Shown: positions 29,728 through 38,119 of the stretch, in pieces
Layout: each line of letters begins with the position of its first letter
Numbering within the stretch: the stretch's first letter is position 1
From: Bosea sp. BIWAKO-01
Lineage (GTDB): Bacteria; Pseudomonadota; Alphaproteobacteria; Rhizobiales; Beijerinckiaceae
Length of the DNA stretch: 64,000 nucleotides
Assembly (NCBI RefSeq): GCF_001748145.1
Contig: NZ_BCQA01000001.1
Location: 6,598,501 to 6,662,500 of the forward strand
Reading direction: 5' to 3'
Notes under the pieces: generated by a model
The model's input: only the letters and a program-made list of their open reading frames with translations
The model's database searches: none
Told to the model about the DNA's origin: nothing
Position numbers and translations under genes: made by a program

Positions 29728-30290
29728 GTGCGGACCGAGCCGAGGCCGTGGTGATCGGCGCCTCCGCAGGGGCGCTGGAAGCGCTGTCCGTGATCCTTCC
29801 CGCACTGCCTGCCGGATTTCGATTGCCGGTGATCGTGGTCGTCCATGTGCCGCCGAACCGGCGCAGCATGCTGGCAGAGCTGTTCGACGCCAAGTGCCGA
29901 ATTCCGGTGCGAGAGGCGGAAGACAAGGAACCGATCGAGGCCGGCACGGTCTATTTCGCCCCGCCCGACTACCATCTACTGGTCGAAATGGATCGGTGCC
30001 TGTCGCTCTCCAGCGACGAACCCGTCCTGTTCTCGCGGCCTTCGATCGATGTCCTGTTCGAAAGCGCGGCCGATGCCTACGGCCCTGCCCTGATCGCCAT
30101 CGTTCTGACTGGCGCCAATCAGGACGGAGCGAACGGGATGCGGGCCATTGTCAAAGCGGGCGGCACTGCGCTCGTTCAAGACCCAGCCAGCGCCTTTGCA
30201 TCCGCGATGCCCGAAGCGGCCATAGCGGCCTGCCCCAGCGCTCACATCATGACACTCGACGCCCTCGCGGCGCTTTTAAAGGAGATTTGA
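29724..30290 (+). CDS. CheB-type methylesterase without receiver domain
   Basis: A 188-residue protein consisting of the CheB catalytic domain alone. The triad is visible as S14 (IGASAGA), H41 (VVHVPP) and D134 (TGANQDGANG). Normal chemotaxis CheB has an N-terminal receiver; here it is missing, and receivers sit in the neighbouring kinases instead. It would remove methyl groups or deamidate glutamines. The start overlaps the CheR stop by four bases, and the next gene begins eight bases downstream. Confidence 0.9.
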   Translation: MSADRAEAVVIGASAGALEALSVILPALPAGFRLPVIVVVHVPPNRRSMLAELFDAKCRIPVREAEDKEPIEAGTVYFAPPDYHLLVEMDRCLSLSSDEPVLFSRPSIDVLFESAADAYGPALIAIVLTGANQDGANGMRAIVKAGGTALVQDPASAFASAMPEAAIAACPSAHIMTLDALAALLKEI

Positions 30291-30298
30291 GTTCGATC

Positions 30299-31417
30299 AT
30301 GGGTCCTGTCTCATTCCTGCTGGTCGACGACCTTGAGGACAACCTCGTCTCCCTGGAAGGCCTTTTGCGGCGCGAAGGCCTTGTTCTGCTGAAGGCGCGG
30401 TCGGGCGACGAGGCGCTTGAACTGCTGCTCGAGAACGATGTCGCGCTGGCGCTTGTGGACGTCCAGATGCCGGGCCTGAACGGTTTCGAGCTGGCGGAAC
30501 TGATGCGCGGCAACGAGCGAACCCGGCGCGTCCCGATCATCTTCGTCACCGCCGGCAGCGCCGATGGCCGCCGCCGCTTTCGCGGCTACGAGGCCGGCGC
30601 GGTCGATTTCATCCAAAAACCGATCGAGCCCGACATCCTGCGCAGCAAGGCCGAGGTCTTCTTCGAACTGTACCGGCAGCGGCAACAGATCGCGGCTCAG
30701 CGAGACGAGCTGGCCGCGCAGGCCAAGGCCCTCGAAGAAGCCGGGCGTCGCAAGGACGCGTCCCTCCTCACCCTGACGCAGGATATCAGCCTGCATGAGC
30801 ATGCGCGGGCGCAGCAGGACGTGCTTCTGCGCGAGGTCAATCACCGCATCAAGAATCTCTTCAGCCTGACGGCAGGACTGATCTCACTCAGTGCGAGATC
30901 GTCCAGGAACGTCCAGGAGCTCGCCGCCGATCTGACATCGCGACTGCAGGCGCTCGGTCGTGCCCACGACCTCACCCTGCCCGACCTGAGCCAGAATGGC
31001 GTCTCAGAAGCCGGGACGACGGTTCTCGCCCTGACCCGGGCGATCCTGGCGCCTCACGAACACAGTCAGGACTCGCGCATCACGCTGACCGGTGCCGACG
31101 TGGAGCTCTCCGCCAACGTGTTGTCGTCGCTGGCCCTTCTGCTGCACGAGTTGACGACGAACGCCGCGAAATATGGCGCCCTGTCTACGCCCGGGGGGCG
31201 GTTGACCATCGATATCAGCGCCGCCGACGGCCTTCTCCATGTGAAATGGGACGAGTGCGGGTCCTCTCCCCAGGCCAGATCCGGGTTGCACGAGGGCTTT
31301 GGAGCGACGCTTGAAAGGGCCCTGCTGAGGGGCATGAGCGGTGCGATCTCGCGAGAGTGGAAAGACGACGGGCTTTCCCTTTCCCTGCGAATTCCGCTGG
31401 CTAAGCTCGCGAGTTGA
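30299..31417 (+). CDS. Receiver-HisKA_2 (HWE-like) histidine kinase
   Basis: A 372-residue cytosolic protein. The N-terminal receiver (SFLLVDDLEDNLVSLEGLL) has acceptor D54 in LALVDVQMPG, T in FVTAGS and lysine in FIQKP. A coiled coil follows, then the HisKA_2 motif LLREVNHRIKNLFSL with H182 and an ATPase domain with LLLHELTTNAAKYGAL. This arrangement, receiver in front of a HisKA_2 kinase, is common in alphaproteobacteria and may feed general stress phosphorelays. ATG 30299 lies 14 bases after AGGAG, a little far. Last gene of the operon. Confidence 0.88.
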   Translation: MGPVSFLLVDDLEDNLVSLEGLLRREGLVLLKARSGDEALELLLENDVALALVDVQMPGLNGFELAELMRGNERTRRVPIIFVTAGSADGRRRFRGYEAGAVDFIQKPIEPDILRSKAEVFFELYRQRQQIAAQRDELAAQAKALEEAGRRKDASLLTLTQDISLHEHARAQQDVLLREVNHRIKNLFSLTAGLISLSARSSRNVQELAADLTSRLQALGRAHDLTLPDLSQNGVSEAGTTVLALTRAILAPHEHSQDSRITLTGADVELSANVLSSLALLLHELTTNAAKYGALSTPGGRLTIDISAADGLLHVKWDECGSSPQARSGLHEGFGATLERALLRGMSGAISREWKDDGLSLSLRIPLAKLAS

Positions 31418-31432
31418 GGCCCCGGACACCGA

Positions 31433-31463
31433 ACGGATGGGACAGGGCGCAGTCCCGGTCCGT
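31433..31463. terminator. Hairpin between convergent signalling operon and GIY-YIG gene
   Basis: ACGGA-GGGAC (31433-31443) pairs with GTCCC-TCCGT (31452-31463), with one bulge and an eight-base loop. It lies in the 48-base gap between two convergent stops, where a bidirectional terminator is expected. No T-run. Confidence 0.4.
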
Positions 31464-31465
31464 CT

Positions 31466-31801
31466 TCAGATCGGCTCGGCCTGCAGGGTCTTGCAGCAAT
31501 GCGCCAGTCGGTCCCTTAGAAAGCGATCGAGGACATAGGGCAGTTTCTCGATATCCACCCGTTCGACGATCTCGAAAGTGAAGCTCTCGGCGCCATGCTC
31601 CCGCCATGCCGCCTGGAGGGAGCGATGCGTATTGGCGCCCTGGCGCAGCGTGAACGACAGGCGGTTCCAGATCGTGCCGAGATCAGGCGCGCTTCCCGCC
31701 CATTGCTGGCCCGTCGTCGCGCAGCGCAGGAGATAGAGGCCGGGAGCCGCCTTGCGAAGCTTATAGGCCGCGACGGCCGCCCTTCTGTCCTCGGATTTCA
31801 C
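31466..31801 (-). CDS. GIY-YIG nuclease family protein
   Basis: A 111-residue protein. APGLYLLRCATTGQQWAG is the GIY-YIG core in diverged form (GLY for GIY, WAG for YIG), followed by SFTLRQGANTHRSLQAAWRE, in which an Arg sits where the catalytic Arg would be, and a Glu near FTFEIVE. The family includes DNA-repair and restriction nucleases; small stand-alone members in Hyphomicrobiales are uncharacterised. GTG 31801 is chosen because AGGAG lies seven bases upstream; the ATG at 31834 has none. Divergent from DUF2239, with which it is often found paired. Confidence 0.75.
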   Translation of the reverse strand: MKSEDRRAAVAAYKLRKAAPGLYLLRCATTGQQWAGSAPDLGTIWNRLSFTLRQGANTHRSLQAAWREHGAESFTFEIVERVDIEKLPYVLDRFLRDRLAHCCKTLQAEPI

Positions 31802-31856
31802 GATCCATCTCCTTTGCACCAGCCATCCGGCCATCGCCGGCTGGTCGCGCCATTTA

Positions 31857-31899
31857 TACCCGGATGATATTTACATCAAGAGATTTACCCGGGTAATAT
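31857..31899. promoter_or_regulatory. Repeated TACCCGG operator between GIY-YIG and DUF2239 genes
   Basis: Two direct copies of the pattern TACCCGG-T-ATAT lie 29 bases apart (31857-31870 and 31886-31899). The second includes the perfect 12-base palindrome TTACCCGGGTAA (31885-31896). The spacing is close to three helical turns. The site sits in the divergent promoter region; the regulator is not known. Confidence 0.5.
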
Positions 31900-31923
31900 A
31901 AGACTCCATTCGAGAACCCCACC

Positions 31924-32562
31924 ATGCCCCCCTTTCTGTCCAAGCCTTGCACCGCCTTCCAGGGAACCCGCCGTATCGCCGCTGGCCCGCTGATCGATGT
32001 CGCGCTGGTCGTGAAGGCGGCGATGGAGACCGATCCCGGCTCGGCCTGCCTCACCTTCGACGATGCGACCGGCGCGGTGGTGGACCTCAATCTGCGCGGC
32101 GAGACCGCGGAGATCGTGGCGCGCCTGGTTGAACGCGCCGAGGCGGCAGACCGCGCGAAACCAACGCTCGCCGGGTCCGAGCCGGACGACGGGATGCCGG
32201 AGCGTGGTCGCGGCCGCCCGAAGCTCGGCGTCGTCGCCCGGGAAGTGACCTTGCTCCCCCGACATTGGGACTGGCTGGCGCTGCAGCCGGGCGGCGCCTC
32301 GCAGGCCTTGCGCCGACTGGTGGAGGAGGCGCGACGCGGCGATGGCGGCCGGACCGAGGCCCGCGCCGCGCAGACGGCGACCTATACCTTCATCGCGGCG
32401 ATGGCCGGCGACCTTGCGGGGTTCGAGGAGGCGACGCGCGCCTTGTTCGCCGGGGATCACGCGCGCTTCGCCGAGCAGAACCAAGCCTGGCCGCCGGACA
32501 TCCGCACCTATGCCGAAACCTTGCTGAAGCGCCCCCATATGCGCGGCCCCGGTGAACCGTGA
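31924..32562 (+). CDS. DUF2239 family protein
   Basis: A 212-residue cytosolic protein of the DUF2239 family. The first half (TAFQGTRRIAAGPLIDVALV, DDATGAVVDLNLRG) and the RGRPKLGVVAREVTLLPRHW segment, which resembles an AT-hook followed by a short helix, are typical. RLVEEARR and TYTFIAAMAGDL follow. Function unknown; the basic GRGRPKLG suggests DNA contact. It shares its upstream region with the GIY-YIG gene, and the twin repeats there probably control both. Confidence 0.85.
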   Translation: MPPFLSKPCTAFQGTRRIAAGPLIDVALVVKAAMETDPGSACLTFDDATGAVVDLNLRGETAEIVARLVERAEAADRAKPTLAGSEPDDGMPERGRGRPKLGVVAREVTLLPRHWDWLALQPGGASQALRRLVEEARRGDGGRTEARAAQTATYTFIAAMAGDLAGFEEATRALFAGDHARFAEQNQAWPPDIRTYAETLLKRPHMRGPGEP

Positions 32563-32900
32563 TCGTGGCATGGGCGCTCCGGCGCTCTCCGCGAGGACCG
32601 CTCCTGCCCCCTAGACAGACATGATGTCCGCCTGAGCCCAGCGCCCTGCCGGTCGCTATCATGCCTGGCGGGCGGGCCGCCTAAATGCCGCGGACGAACC
32701 AGGTTCGCCGATAGCGGCATCGCCGGGAAAGCGATTTTGACCCCGAAAGCGGTGATGCCCCCGGAATGGCCTCGCGTGACGAGGCCGAATGGGGGATGCT
32801 TCCGGCTTGCCGATCGGTGATGATCATACCCGGTTTGGCGACGCCCGACGGGTTCCGGGCTCGGCTGCGAGAAGACGCGCCGCAGCGCAGGGAGGATCGA
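32563..32900. other. 338-base gene-free stretch with a long hairpin
   Basis: No convincing gene. GGCATCGCC (32716-32724) can pair with GGTGATGCC (32751-32759) over nine base pairs including one G-T, with a 26-base loop that itself repeats GAAAGCG. A good AGGGAGG precedes the next gene at 32901. The rest shows nothing I can name. Confidence 0.4.
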
Positions 32901-34229
32901 ATGATCACCAACAGAACAGTCAAAACAACACTGTTTGCGGCCATGCTCATGGTTGGGGCGGCCACCACGAACGCCCAGCAGCCTGCCCGCATGCCGGATC
33001 AGGACATCGCCGACGCCTATGTCTACCTGTTGGGCCGCCTGCTCGTTGCGCGCCAGCAGCAGCTCGATTTCCAGGACGGGTTCAAGTGGAACGAGCTGGT
33101 GCACCGCAAGCCCGGCGCGGTCGATTGGCCCAATCCCAATCTCGATGTCGCCTATTCCGAGGCCTGGGTGGCGGTCGACGAGAAGAGCTGCACGATCGTC
33201 ACCGTGCCGAAGGTCGAGGGGCGTTACTACACGGTCCATTTCCTCAATGGCTGGGGCGAGACCGTCGCCAATATCAACGAGCGCCTGTTTCCGAAGCGGC
33301 CGTTCGGGGAATTCGCGATGTGCCTGAGGGGCGCCGATGTCGCGCTTCCCCCGGGAGCGACGCGTATCGATCTGCCCGTGAGATATTCCCGGGTGCTGGC
33401 CCGGGTCGAACTCGGCGCCGATCCGGAGACCGCGATCGCCCTGCAGCACCAGTTCACCTTCCGGGCGACGGGTACACCGACGCTTCCGGAGCTTCCTAAG
33501 ACCCCGGTATTCGCGCTCGAGGCACTGCCGGGCGCCGAGGCCTTCGAGGCCGCGGATGCCGCACTCGACAGCGAGCCTGACCTCAGCGTCGGGCTCGAGG
33601 AGATGCAGGACAAGGCCCGCGCCATCGCCAGGGCCGTCAAGGACCCGGCCGAGCGCGCCCGCGTCGATCAGGTGATCCGGACCAGCGCCTTCGCCGATAT
33701 CGCCAAGGCAGGAGCCATCATCGGCCACGGCACGGTGCTGAATGGCTGGGCTCGGCCCGGCGTCGTCGGCGAATATGGCCTGGACTACCTTGCGCGGACA
33801 CTGGTCAACCATGGTGGCATCTGGGCGAACATCAAGCCGGAGGTGCTGTATTACCGGGGGAGCAAGGATCAGGCCGGGGATGATCTCAGCGGTGACAATG
33901 TCTACACGCTGACCTTCCCGAGGGACGAGCTCCCCGCCCAGTTCGCCACGTTCTTCTGGTCGGTGATCGCCGTCGACGGCGCGCGGTTCCGTGTCCTGCC
34001 CAATCCGATCAACCGCTTCCTGCTCAACAACCAGTCGAAGCTGCAATATGGCGCCGACGGCTCGCTGACGCTCTATTTTGCCGATCAGAAGCCGGGCGAT
34101 GCGCCCGACGGTAACTGGCTGCCGACGCCGAAGGGCGCGAGTTATCGGCTCACATTCCGATTCTACCGGCCGACGGAAGGTGTTGCCAATGCGACCTATT
34201 TTCCGCCCGCACTGGTGAAACGGCAGTGA
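32901..34229 (+). CDS. DUF1254/DUF1214 exported protein
   Basis: A 442-residue protein with a signal peptide (TLFAAMLMVGAATTNAQQ). The N-terminal DUF1254 part contains DIADAYVYLLGRLLV, NPNLDVAYSEAWVAVDE and YYTVHFLNGWGETV; the C-terminal DUF1214 part contains NVYTLTFPRDELPAQ, FWSVIAVDGARFRVLPNPIN and DGSLTLYFADQKPG. The function of this family is not established; members are sometimes placed in envelope stress or in xenobiotic breakdown. AGGGAGG precedes ATG 32901; the frame is open further upstream but without signal character. Followed by a paralogue 82 bases downstream. Confidence 0.88.
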   Translation: MITNRTVKTTLFAAMLMVGAATTNAQQPARMPDQDIADAYVYLLGRLLVARQQQLDFQDGFKWNELVHRKPGAVDWPNPNLDVAYSEAWVAVDEKSCTIVTVPKVEGRYYTVHFLNGWGETVANINERLFPKRPFGEFAMCLRGADVALPPGATRIDLPVRYSRVLARVELGADPETAIALQHQFTFRATGTPTLPELPKTPVFALEALPGAEAFEAADAALDSEPDLSVGLEEMQDKARAIARAVKDPAERARVDQVIRTSAFADIAKAGAIIGHGTVLNGWARPGVVGEYGLDYLARTLVNHGGIWANIKPEVLYYRGSKDQAGDDLSGDNVYTLTFPRDELPAQFATFFWSVIAVDGARFRVLPNPINRFLLNNQSKLQYGADGSLTLYFADQKPGDAPDGNWLPTPKGASYRLTFRFYRPTEGVANATYFPPALVKRQ

Positions 34230-34311
34230 AGCCCGGCAACCGGGTCATTCCCACGCGGCGCGTCCGTGAGGCCGCAGCCGCGCGGTTCCGTTTCTGAAGA
34301 GGAAGACGACC

Positions 34312-35844
34312 ATGAGCGACAAGAACGGGCTTGATCGGCGCAACCTCCTGCTGACGGGAGCGACACTCGCCGCCGCGTCGGCGCTCGTCACCAGTGCGCC
34401 CTCCACCGCGCGCGCGCAAAGCTCCTCGCTCAGCTCTCAGCCCTTGCCCCAGCCCCTGCCGCCCTCGCCTGGCTGGACGCGCGCGCTGCCGCCAGGCCCC
34501 GATGCCCGCGTGAAGATCACCGAAGCCTATGCCGCCCATGTCGCGCGCGACGCGTTCTTCTGGGCCTGGCCGCTGGTCAACGTCTATAATCGCCGCCTCG
34601 CCTTCTCGAAAATGACCGAGAACAGGTATAGCGGCCCGCTGCTCGAAGCGCCGCTGAACAGCCTGACCATGCTGATGGACTATGTCGATCCCGAAGAGCG
34701 CAATGTCGCCTGCCCCAACCAGGACGTGGTCTATGGCCTGGGCATGATCACGCTGGACGTCTCTCCGGTGGTGATCCAGGTGCCGGATTTCGGCGACCGC
34801 TTCTGGGTCTACCAGATCGTCGATCTGCGCACCGACAGCTTCGTTCAGCTCGGCAAGATGTACGGAACCACGCCCGGCTTCTACCTGCTGGCTGGCCCCA
34901 ATTGGCAGGGCAATGTGCCCAACGGCATCACCCGCGTGTTTCGCGCCTCAAGCAATACCGGCCTGGTCGCGCCGCGCATCTTCCAGGACGACACGCCCGA
35001 CGACAAGCGCGCGATCCAGAAGGCACTGACCGGCATCGCGATGTATCCGCTCGCCGAATACGATGGCCGGATGAAGACGATGGAGTGGAGCAAGCTGCCC
35101 AGAGTGCCCGGCGCCCCGCATGGCGAGGAGGAAACACGCTGGGTCTTCCCTGAAAAATTCTTCGACGAGCTTCCCGCAGTGCTGGCCGATGCGCCACCGC
35201 TCCCTGGGGAAGAAGCGCGCTACGCACAGCTGCTCGCCGTGCTCGCTGCCGCCAAGGACAGGCCGGAGCTGAAGCAGGCGATGATCGCGGCTGCCAAGGA
35301 GGCGGAGGAAAAGCTCGTCAACCCGTTGTTCCAGTTCCGCAATTACGGCCAGCAATTGCCGCATCACTGGAGCACGATCTCCAATGAATCCGCGTTCGGA
35401 ACGGATTATTTCACGCGGACCGCGGTCGCGAAATCGAACATCCTGGTCAATTCGCCCAATGAGACGAAGTACTATTATCAGGACCTCGATTCCGCGGGCG
35501 CACGGCTCGACAGCACGAACCGTTACACCGTGACGTTCGGCAAGGACGGCACGCCACCGGTGAACGGCTTCTGGTCGCTCTCGATCTATAATGAGCACCA
35601 TTTCTTCGTCGCCAACCCGATCAACCGCTTCTCGGTCGGCACGAAGAACAAGGATCTCAAGGTTGCGGCCGATGGTTCGCTGACGATCTATGTACAGCCC
35701 GACGCGCCGACCGATCCGGTTCAACGCGCCAACTGGCTGCCAGCCCCGAAGGGCGTGTTCTCGCTCTATGTCCGGGCCTATTGGCCAAAAGCGGCGGCGA
35801 TGGACGGATCCTGGACGCCGCCTGCGGTGCAAAGGACGAGCTGA
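34312..35844 (+). CDS. DUF1254/DUF1214 protein with Tat-type signal
   Basis: A 510-residue paralogue of the preceding gene. It begins DRRNLLLTGATLAAASALV, a twin-arginine-type signal ending near ARAQ, unlike the Sec signal of its neighbour. DUF1254 part: DAFFWAWPLVNVYNRRLAFS, PNQDVVYGLGMITLDVSPVV, FWVYQIVDLRTDSF. DUF1214 part: YTVTFGKDGTPPVNGFWSLS, FFVANPINRFSVG. Export by Tat suggests it folds in the cytosol, perhaps with a cofactor. Tandem copies with different export routes are noteworthy. Activity unknown. Confidence 0.88.
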   Translation: MSDKNGLDRRNLLLTGATLAAASALVTSAPSTARAQSSSLSSQPLPQPLPPSPGWTRALPPGPDARVKITEAYAAHVARDAFFWAWPLVNVYNRRLAFSKMTENRYSGPLLEAPLNSLTMLMDYVDPEERNVACPNQDVVYGLGMITLDVSPVVIQVPDFGDRFWVYQIVDLRTDSFVQLGKMYGTTPGFYLLAGPNWQGNVPNGITRVFRASSNTGLVAPRIFQDDTPDDKRAIQKALTGIAMYPLAEYDGRMKTMEWSKLPRVPGAPHGEEETRWVFPEKFFDELPAVLADAPPLPGEEARYAQLLAVLAAAKDRPELKQAMIAAAKEAEEKLVNPLFQFRNYGQQLPHHWSTISNESAFGTDYFTRTAVAKSNILVNSPNETKYYYQDLDSAGARLDSTNRYTVTFGKDGTPPVNGFWSLSIYNEHHFFVANPINRFSVGTKNKDLKVAADGSLTIYVQPDAPTDPVQRANWLPAPKGVFSLYVRAYWPKAAAMDGSWTPPAVQRTS

Positions 35845-35904
35845 CGGCGACGCCTGCCCGAAGAGCGGCGACAGACCGCCAAGGGCCATTCCCGGCGCGG
35901 AAGC

Positions 35905-35972
35905 CCTGGCATTGAACAGGATGCCAGGTCTCCTGGAGGGGCGACGTGGGCAGGCGACAAGGCCGCCTGCCC
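35905..35972. terminator. Pair of perfect 8-bp hairpins between convergent genes
   Basis: CCTGGCAT (35905-35912) pairs with ATGCCAGG (35921-35928), and GGGCAGGC (35948-35955) pairs with GCCTGCCC (35965-35972). Both lie in the 142-base gap between the DUF1254 stop and the PadR stop on the other strand. No clear T-run, but two stable hairpins in a convergent gap fit a bidirectional terminator. Confidence 0.45.
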
Positions 35973-35986
35973 CGCCCTCTTCGGCT

Positions 35987-36586
35987 TCAAAGCCGCTCGA
36001 TCCGCTGCGCGGCGTCATCGAGGATCGCGGCAACGTCATGAACGATCTTCGGATCCGTATCGTTGCCGCCGAGGCGGTTTCTCAACGCGACCTTGAGATT
36101 TTCCATGGCGCGGCGAACCGGGCCGCCATCCGTGCGCTCGCGCATGGTGGCGATCATGGCGAGGCGGGCCTGAAGCTCCGAGATCCTCTCCGCATGGGCG
36201 GCGAGATCGGCCGTGCCCTGCGGCGTGATCGCGAAGGCCTTGCGGGCGCCTTCCGAAGCGACCTCGCTGATCTGTCCGAGGTCCTGCAGCATCGACAGGG
36301 CCGGGTAGACGACGCCGGGGCTCGGAACATAGCTGCTTCCCGAGGCCTCCTCGATCGCGCGGATCAGATCGTAGCCATGGCGCGGCTGCTCGGCGATCAG
36401 CTTGAGCAGAACGAGGCGCAGATCGCCTGAATCGAACATGCGCCTGCGGCCGCCGCGCTCGCCGCGATCCCGGCCCCGTTCATGCTCGAAATGGTGGGAA
36501 TCCCGCGGTGGGCGATGGCCGAATTCGCGGGGATGCGAATGCCTGCGATGGGTTCGATGGGAGGGATGGTCAAAATTCATCTTCAT
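35987..36586 (-). CDS. PadR family regulator with His-rich N-terminus (YqjI-like)
   Basis: A 199-residue regulator. Residues 1-45 are loaded with His, Arg and Asp (HPSHRTHRRHSHPREF, then DSHHFEHERGRDRGE), a likely metal-binding tail. The PadR winged helix follows (LRLVLLKLIAEQPRHGYDL, YVPSPGVVYPALSMLQDLG), then a helical C-terminus. In E. coli the similar protein YqjI senses nickel and controls the ferric reductase gene yqjH; an SIP-family reductase lies at 38989. The start is one of three close ATGs (36595, 36586, 36580); 36586 has GGAG just upstream. A long frame to 36793 is rejected as it covers the promoter. Confidence 0.85.
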   Translation of the reverse strand: MKMNFDHPSHRTHRRHSHPREFGHRPPRDSHHFEHERGRDRGERGGRRRMFDSGDLRLVLLKLIAEQPRHGYDLIRAIEEASGSSYVPSPGVVYPALSMLQDLGQISEVASEGARKAFAITPQGTADLAAHAERISELQARLAMIATMRERTDGGPVRRAMENLKVALRNRLGGNDTDPKIVHDVAAILDDAAQRIERL

Positions 36587-36600
36587 GTTCTCCATTTTAG

Positions 36601-36625
36601 ATATGACTAAGATATATCGTAAAAT
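36601..36625. promoter_or_regulatory. AT-rich promoter/operator region of the PadR gene
   Basis: Just before the PadR start the DNA becomes AT-rich and contains repeated AGATAT/AAGATATAT and the palindrome GATATATC (36611-36618). PadR proteins usually bind AT-rich inverted repeats in their own promoter. Read by eye only. Confidence 0.4.
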
Positions 36626-36695
36626 AACGTAATTACAAGAGGACCGCGACGCCGTTGCGGCGCGCGGATGCGCCGGGGCCCGTCTTGAGGCATGG

Positions 36696-37322
36696 ATGGA
36701 TGCAGATGAGGTCGCCGACGACGGCGCATGGGCAAGGGCAGCGGCGGGCATGGCACAGGACGTTGGACGCGAGAGCCCGGTTTGCGAGATCACGGCGCTC
36801 GCAACGAAAGTCGTCTACCGGAACAGGTGGATGACCGTCAGGGAGGACAGCATCCAACGCAGCGACGGCTCCCGGGGCATCTATGGCGTCGTCGAGAAGA
36901 GCGACTTCGCGCTGATCATCCCGGTCGCGAGCGATGGCGCGCTCTGCCTTGTCGAGCAGTACAGATACCCGGTGAAGGGCCGGTTCTGGGAGTTCCCGCA
37001 AGGCTCCTGGGAAGGCGTTGCGACCGCCGACCCTCTCGAACTGGCGCGCGGGGAACTCCAGGAGGAGACCGGCCTCCTGGCCAGGGAAATGCACTATGTC
37101 GGGCATCTCTTCGAGTGCTACGGCTACTCGACGCAAGGCTGCCACATCTTCATCGCGCGCGATCTGCAGGTGACGGAGACAAAGCTCGATCCCGAGGAAC
37201 ACGGGCTGATCAGCCGGACCTTCCCCCTCGACGCCGTCATCGCCATGATTGGGGATGGCCGGATCAAGGACGCGATGAGCGTCGCAGCCCTTGGTCTCTG
37301 TCGCCTGAAGGGGCTGCTCTGA
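36696..37322 (+). CDS. NUDIX hydrolase, ADP-ribose pyrophosphatase-like
   Basis: A 208-residue protein. The Nudix box reads around residues 108-130 with ELARGELQEETGLLA, in which the usual RE pair is GE but the EExG metal-binding core is intact. Upstream VEQYRYPVKGRFWEFPQGSW is the typical ADP-sugar pyrophosphatase strand and loop. It would split nucleoside diphosphate derivatives such as ADP-ribose. TGAGG lies five bases before ATG 36696; a start at 36750 is possible. Divergent from PadR with a 109-base gap, so it may share that regulator. Confidence 0.85.
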   Translation: MDADEVADDGAWARAAAGMAQDVGRESPVCEITALATKVVYRNRWMTVREDSIQRSDGSRGIYGVVEKSDFALIIPVASDGALCLVEQYRYPVKGRFWEFPQGSWEGVATADPLELARGELQEETGLLAREMHYVGHLFECYGYSTQGCHIFIARDLQVTETKLDPEEHGLISRTFPLDAVIAMIGDGRIKDAMSVAALGLCRLKGLL

Positions 37323-37348
37323 GCCGGGAGCGAAAGGCGCCAGTTGCC

Positions 37349-37396
37349 CGAGACGCGAGGCCGGTCCAGCCGCGGCTGCGTGCAGCCGATGTCTCG
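37349..37396. terminator. Nested hairpin between NUDIX gene and convergent monooxygenase gene
   Basis: Outer stem CGAGAC/GTCTCG (37349-37354 with 37391-37396) encloses inner stem CGGCTG/CAGCCG (37373-37378 with 37383-37388) with a four-base loop. It lies in the 87-base gap between two convergent stops. No T-run. Confidence 0.35.
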
Positions 37397-37409
37397 AGGT
37401 GGCAGGGTC

Positions 37410-38090
37410 CTAGCCGCCACGCAGCCGGGCATCGACCTCTGGATAGTATTGCGGAGCCTCGCGCCGGTCGAACATGCCGTAATCGCGCACGACACGGACA
37501 TGGCGCAGTCTTTGCCCTGCAAGCGATGCCCTGTCCTCAAAGTCCGTCGCCGCATTCATGTCTCGCCAGGACAGCAGCAGGATCAGGTCGCCGGGCGTCA
37601 GCACCGCATCGAACACATCCCATGACAGCAGGCCGGCGGCTCCCGGGAGCAGGCCGAGCGACGCCGCGCACTCGGCCGCGCCGGCTCCCTCGCCCAGATT
37701 GGCCGGCCTAAGGCCCGTCATCAGCGTGACGGTCGTCCCCTCGCCGACTTGCGTCTCGTCGAGACGCTGTTGCTGAAGCGTCTGGCCCTCCGGGATCTGC
37801 GTGTCCCGCGTGATCTCGCCGACGCGCAGGTGATAGTCGAGGAAGATGCCGGACCGGCCTTTCTCCTGCGCGAGATGGTGGCGTATCGTCGTGCGCCAGC
37901 GCACCACCGCCTTCTCGTCGCGCCAGCCCGAGAGCGAAAGCAGCCAGCCCTCGCGGGTCATGCTGCGATAGCGGATATTGTCGACGAACCCGTCCACCGC
38001 CTCCAGTTCGGGCCGCAGCGACCTGGCCACGCCGAGATAGGCATCCCATTGCTCCGGCGCCGGATGCACTTCGAAAATCACAGAGAACAT
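37410..38090 (-). CDS. Antibiotic biosynthesis monooxygenase (ABM) domain protein
   Basis: A 226-residue protein beginning MFSVIFEVHPAPEQWDAYLG, the first strand and helix of an ABM/dimeric alpha-beta barrel, with DGFVDNIRYRSMTREGWLLS and RWRTTIRHH as the rest of the fold. A second, weaker ferredoxin-like half follows (GDLILLLSWRDMNAATDFED), so it may be a two-domain protein. Possible roles are a small oxygenase or a heme-degrading enzyme; no substrate is evident. GAGGAG precedes ATG 38090. It lies 29 bases after the RidA gene in the same direction. Confidence 0.75.
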   Translation of the reverse strand: MFSVIFEVHPAPEQWDAYLGVARSLRPELEAVDGFVDNIRYRSMTREGWLLSLSGWRDEKAVVRWRTTIRHHLAQEKGRSGIFLDYHLRVGEITRDTQIPEGQTLQQQRLDETQVGEGTTVTLMTGLRPANLGEGAGAAECAASLGLLPGAAGLLSWDVFDAVLTPGDLILLLSWRDMNAATDFEDRASLAGQRLRHVRVVRDYGMFDRREAPQYYPEVDARLRGG

Positions 38091-38119
38091 CGGCTTCTCC
38101 TCGAACCGCGCTCCTCGCA

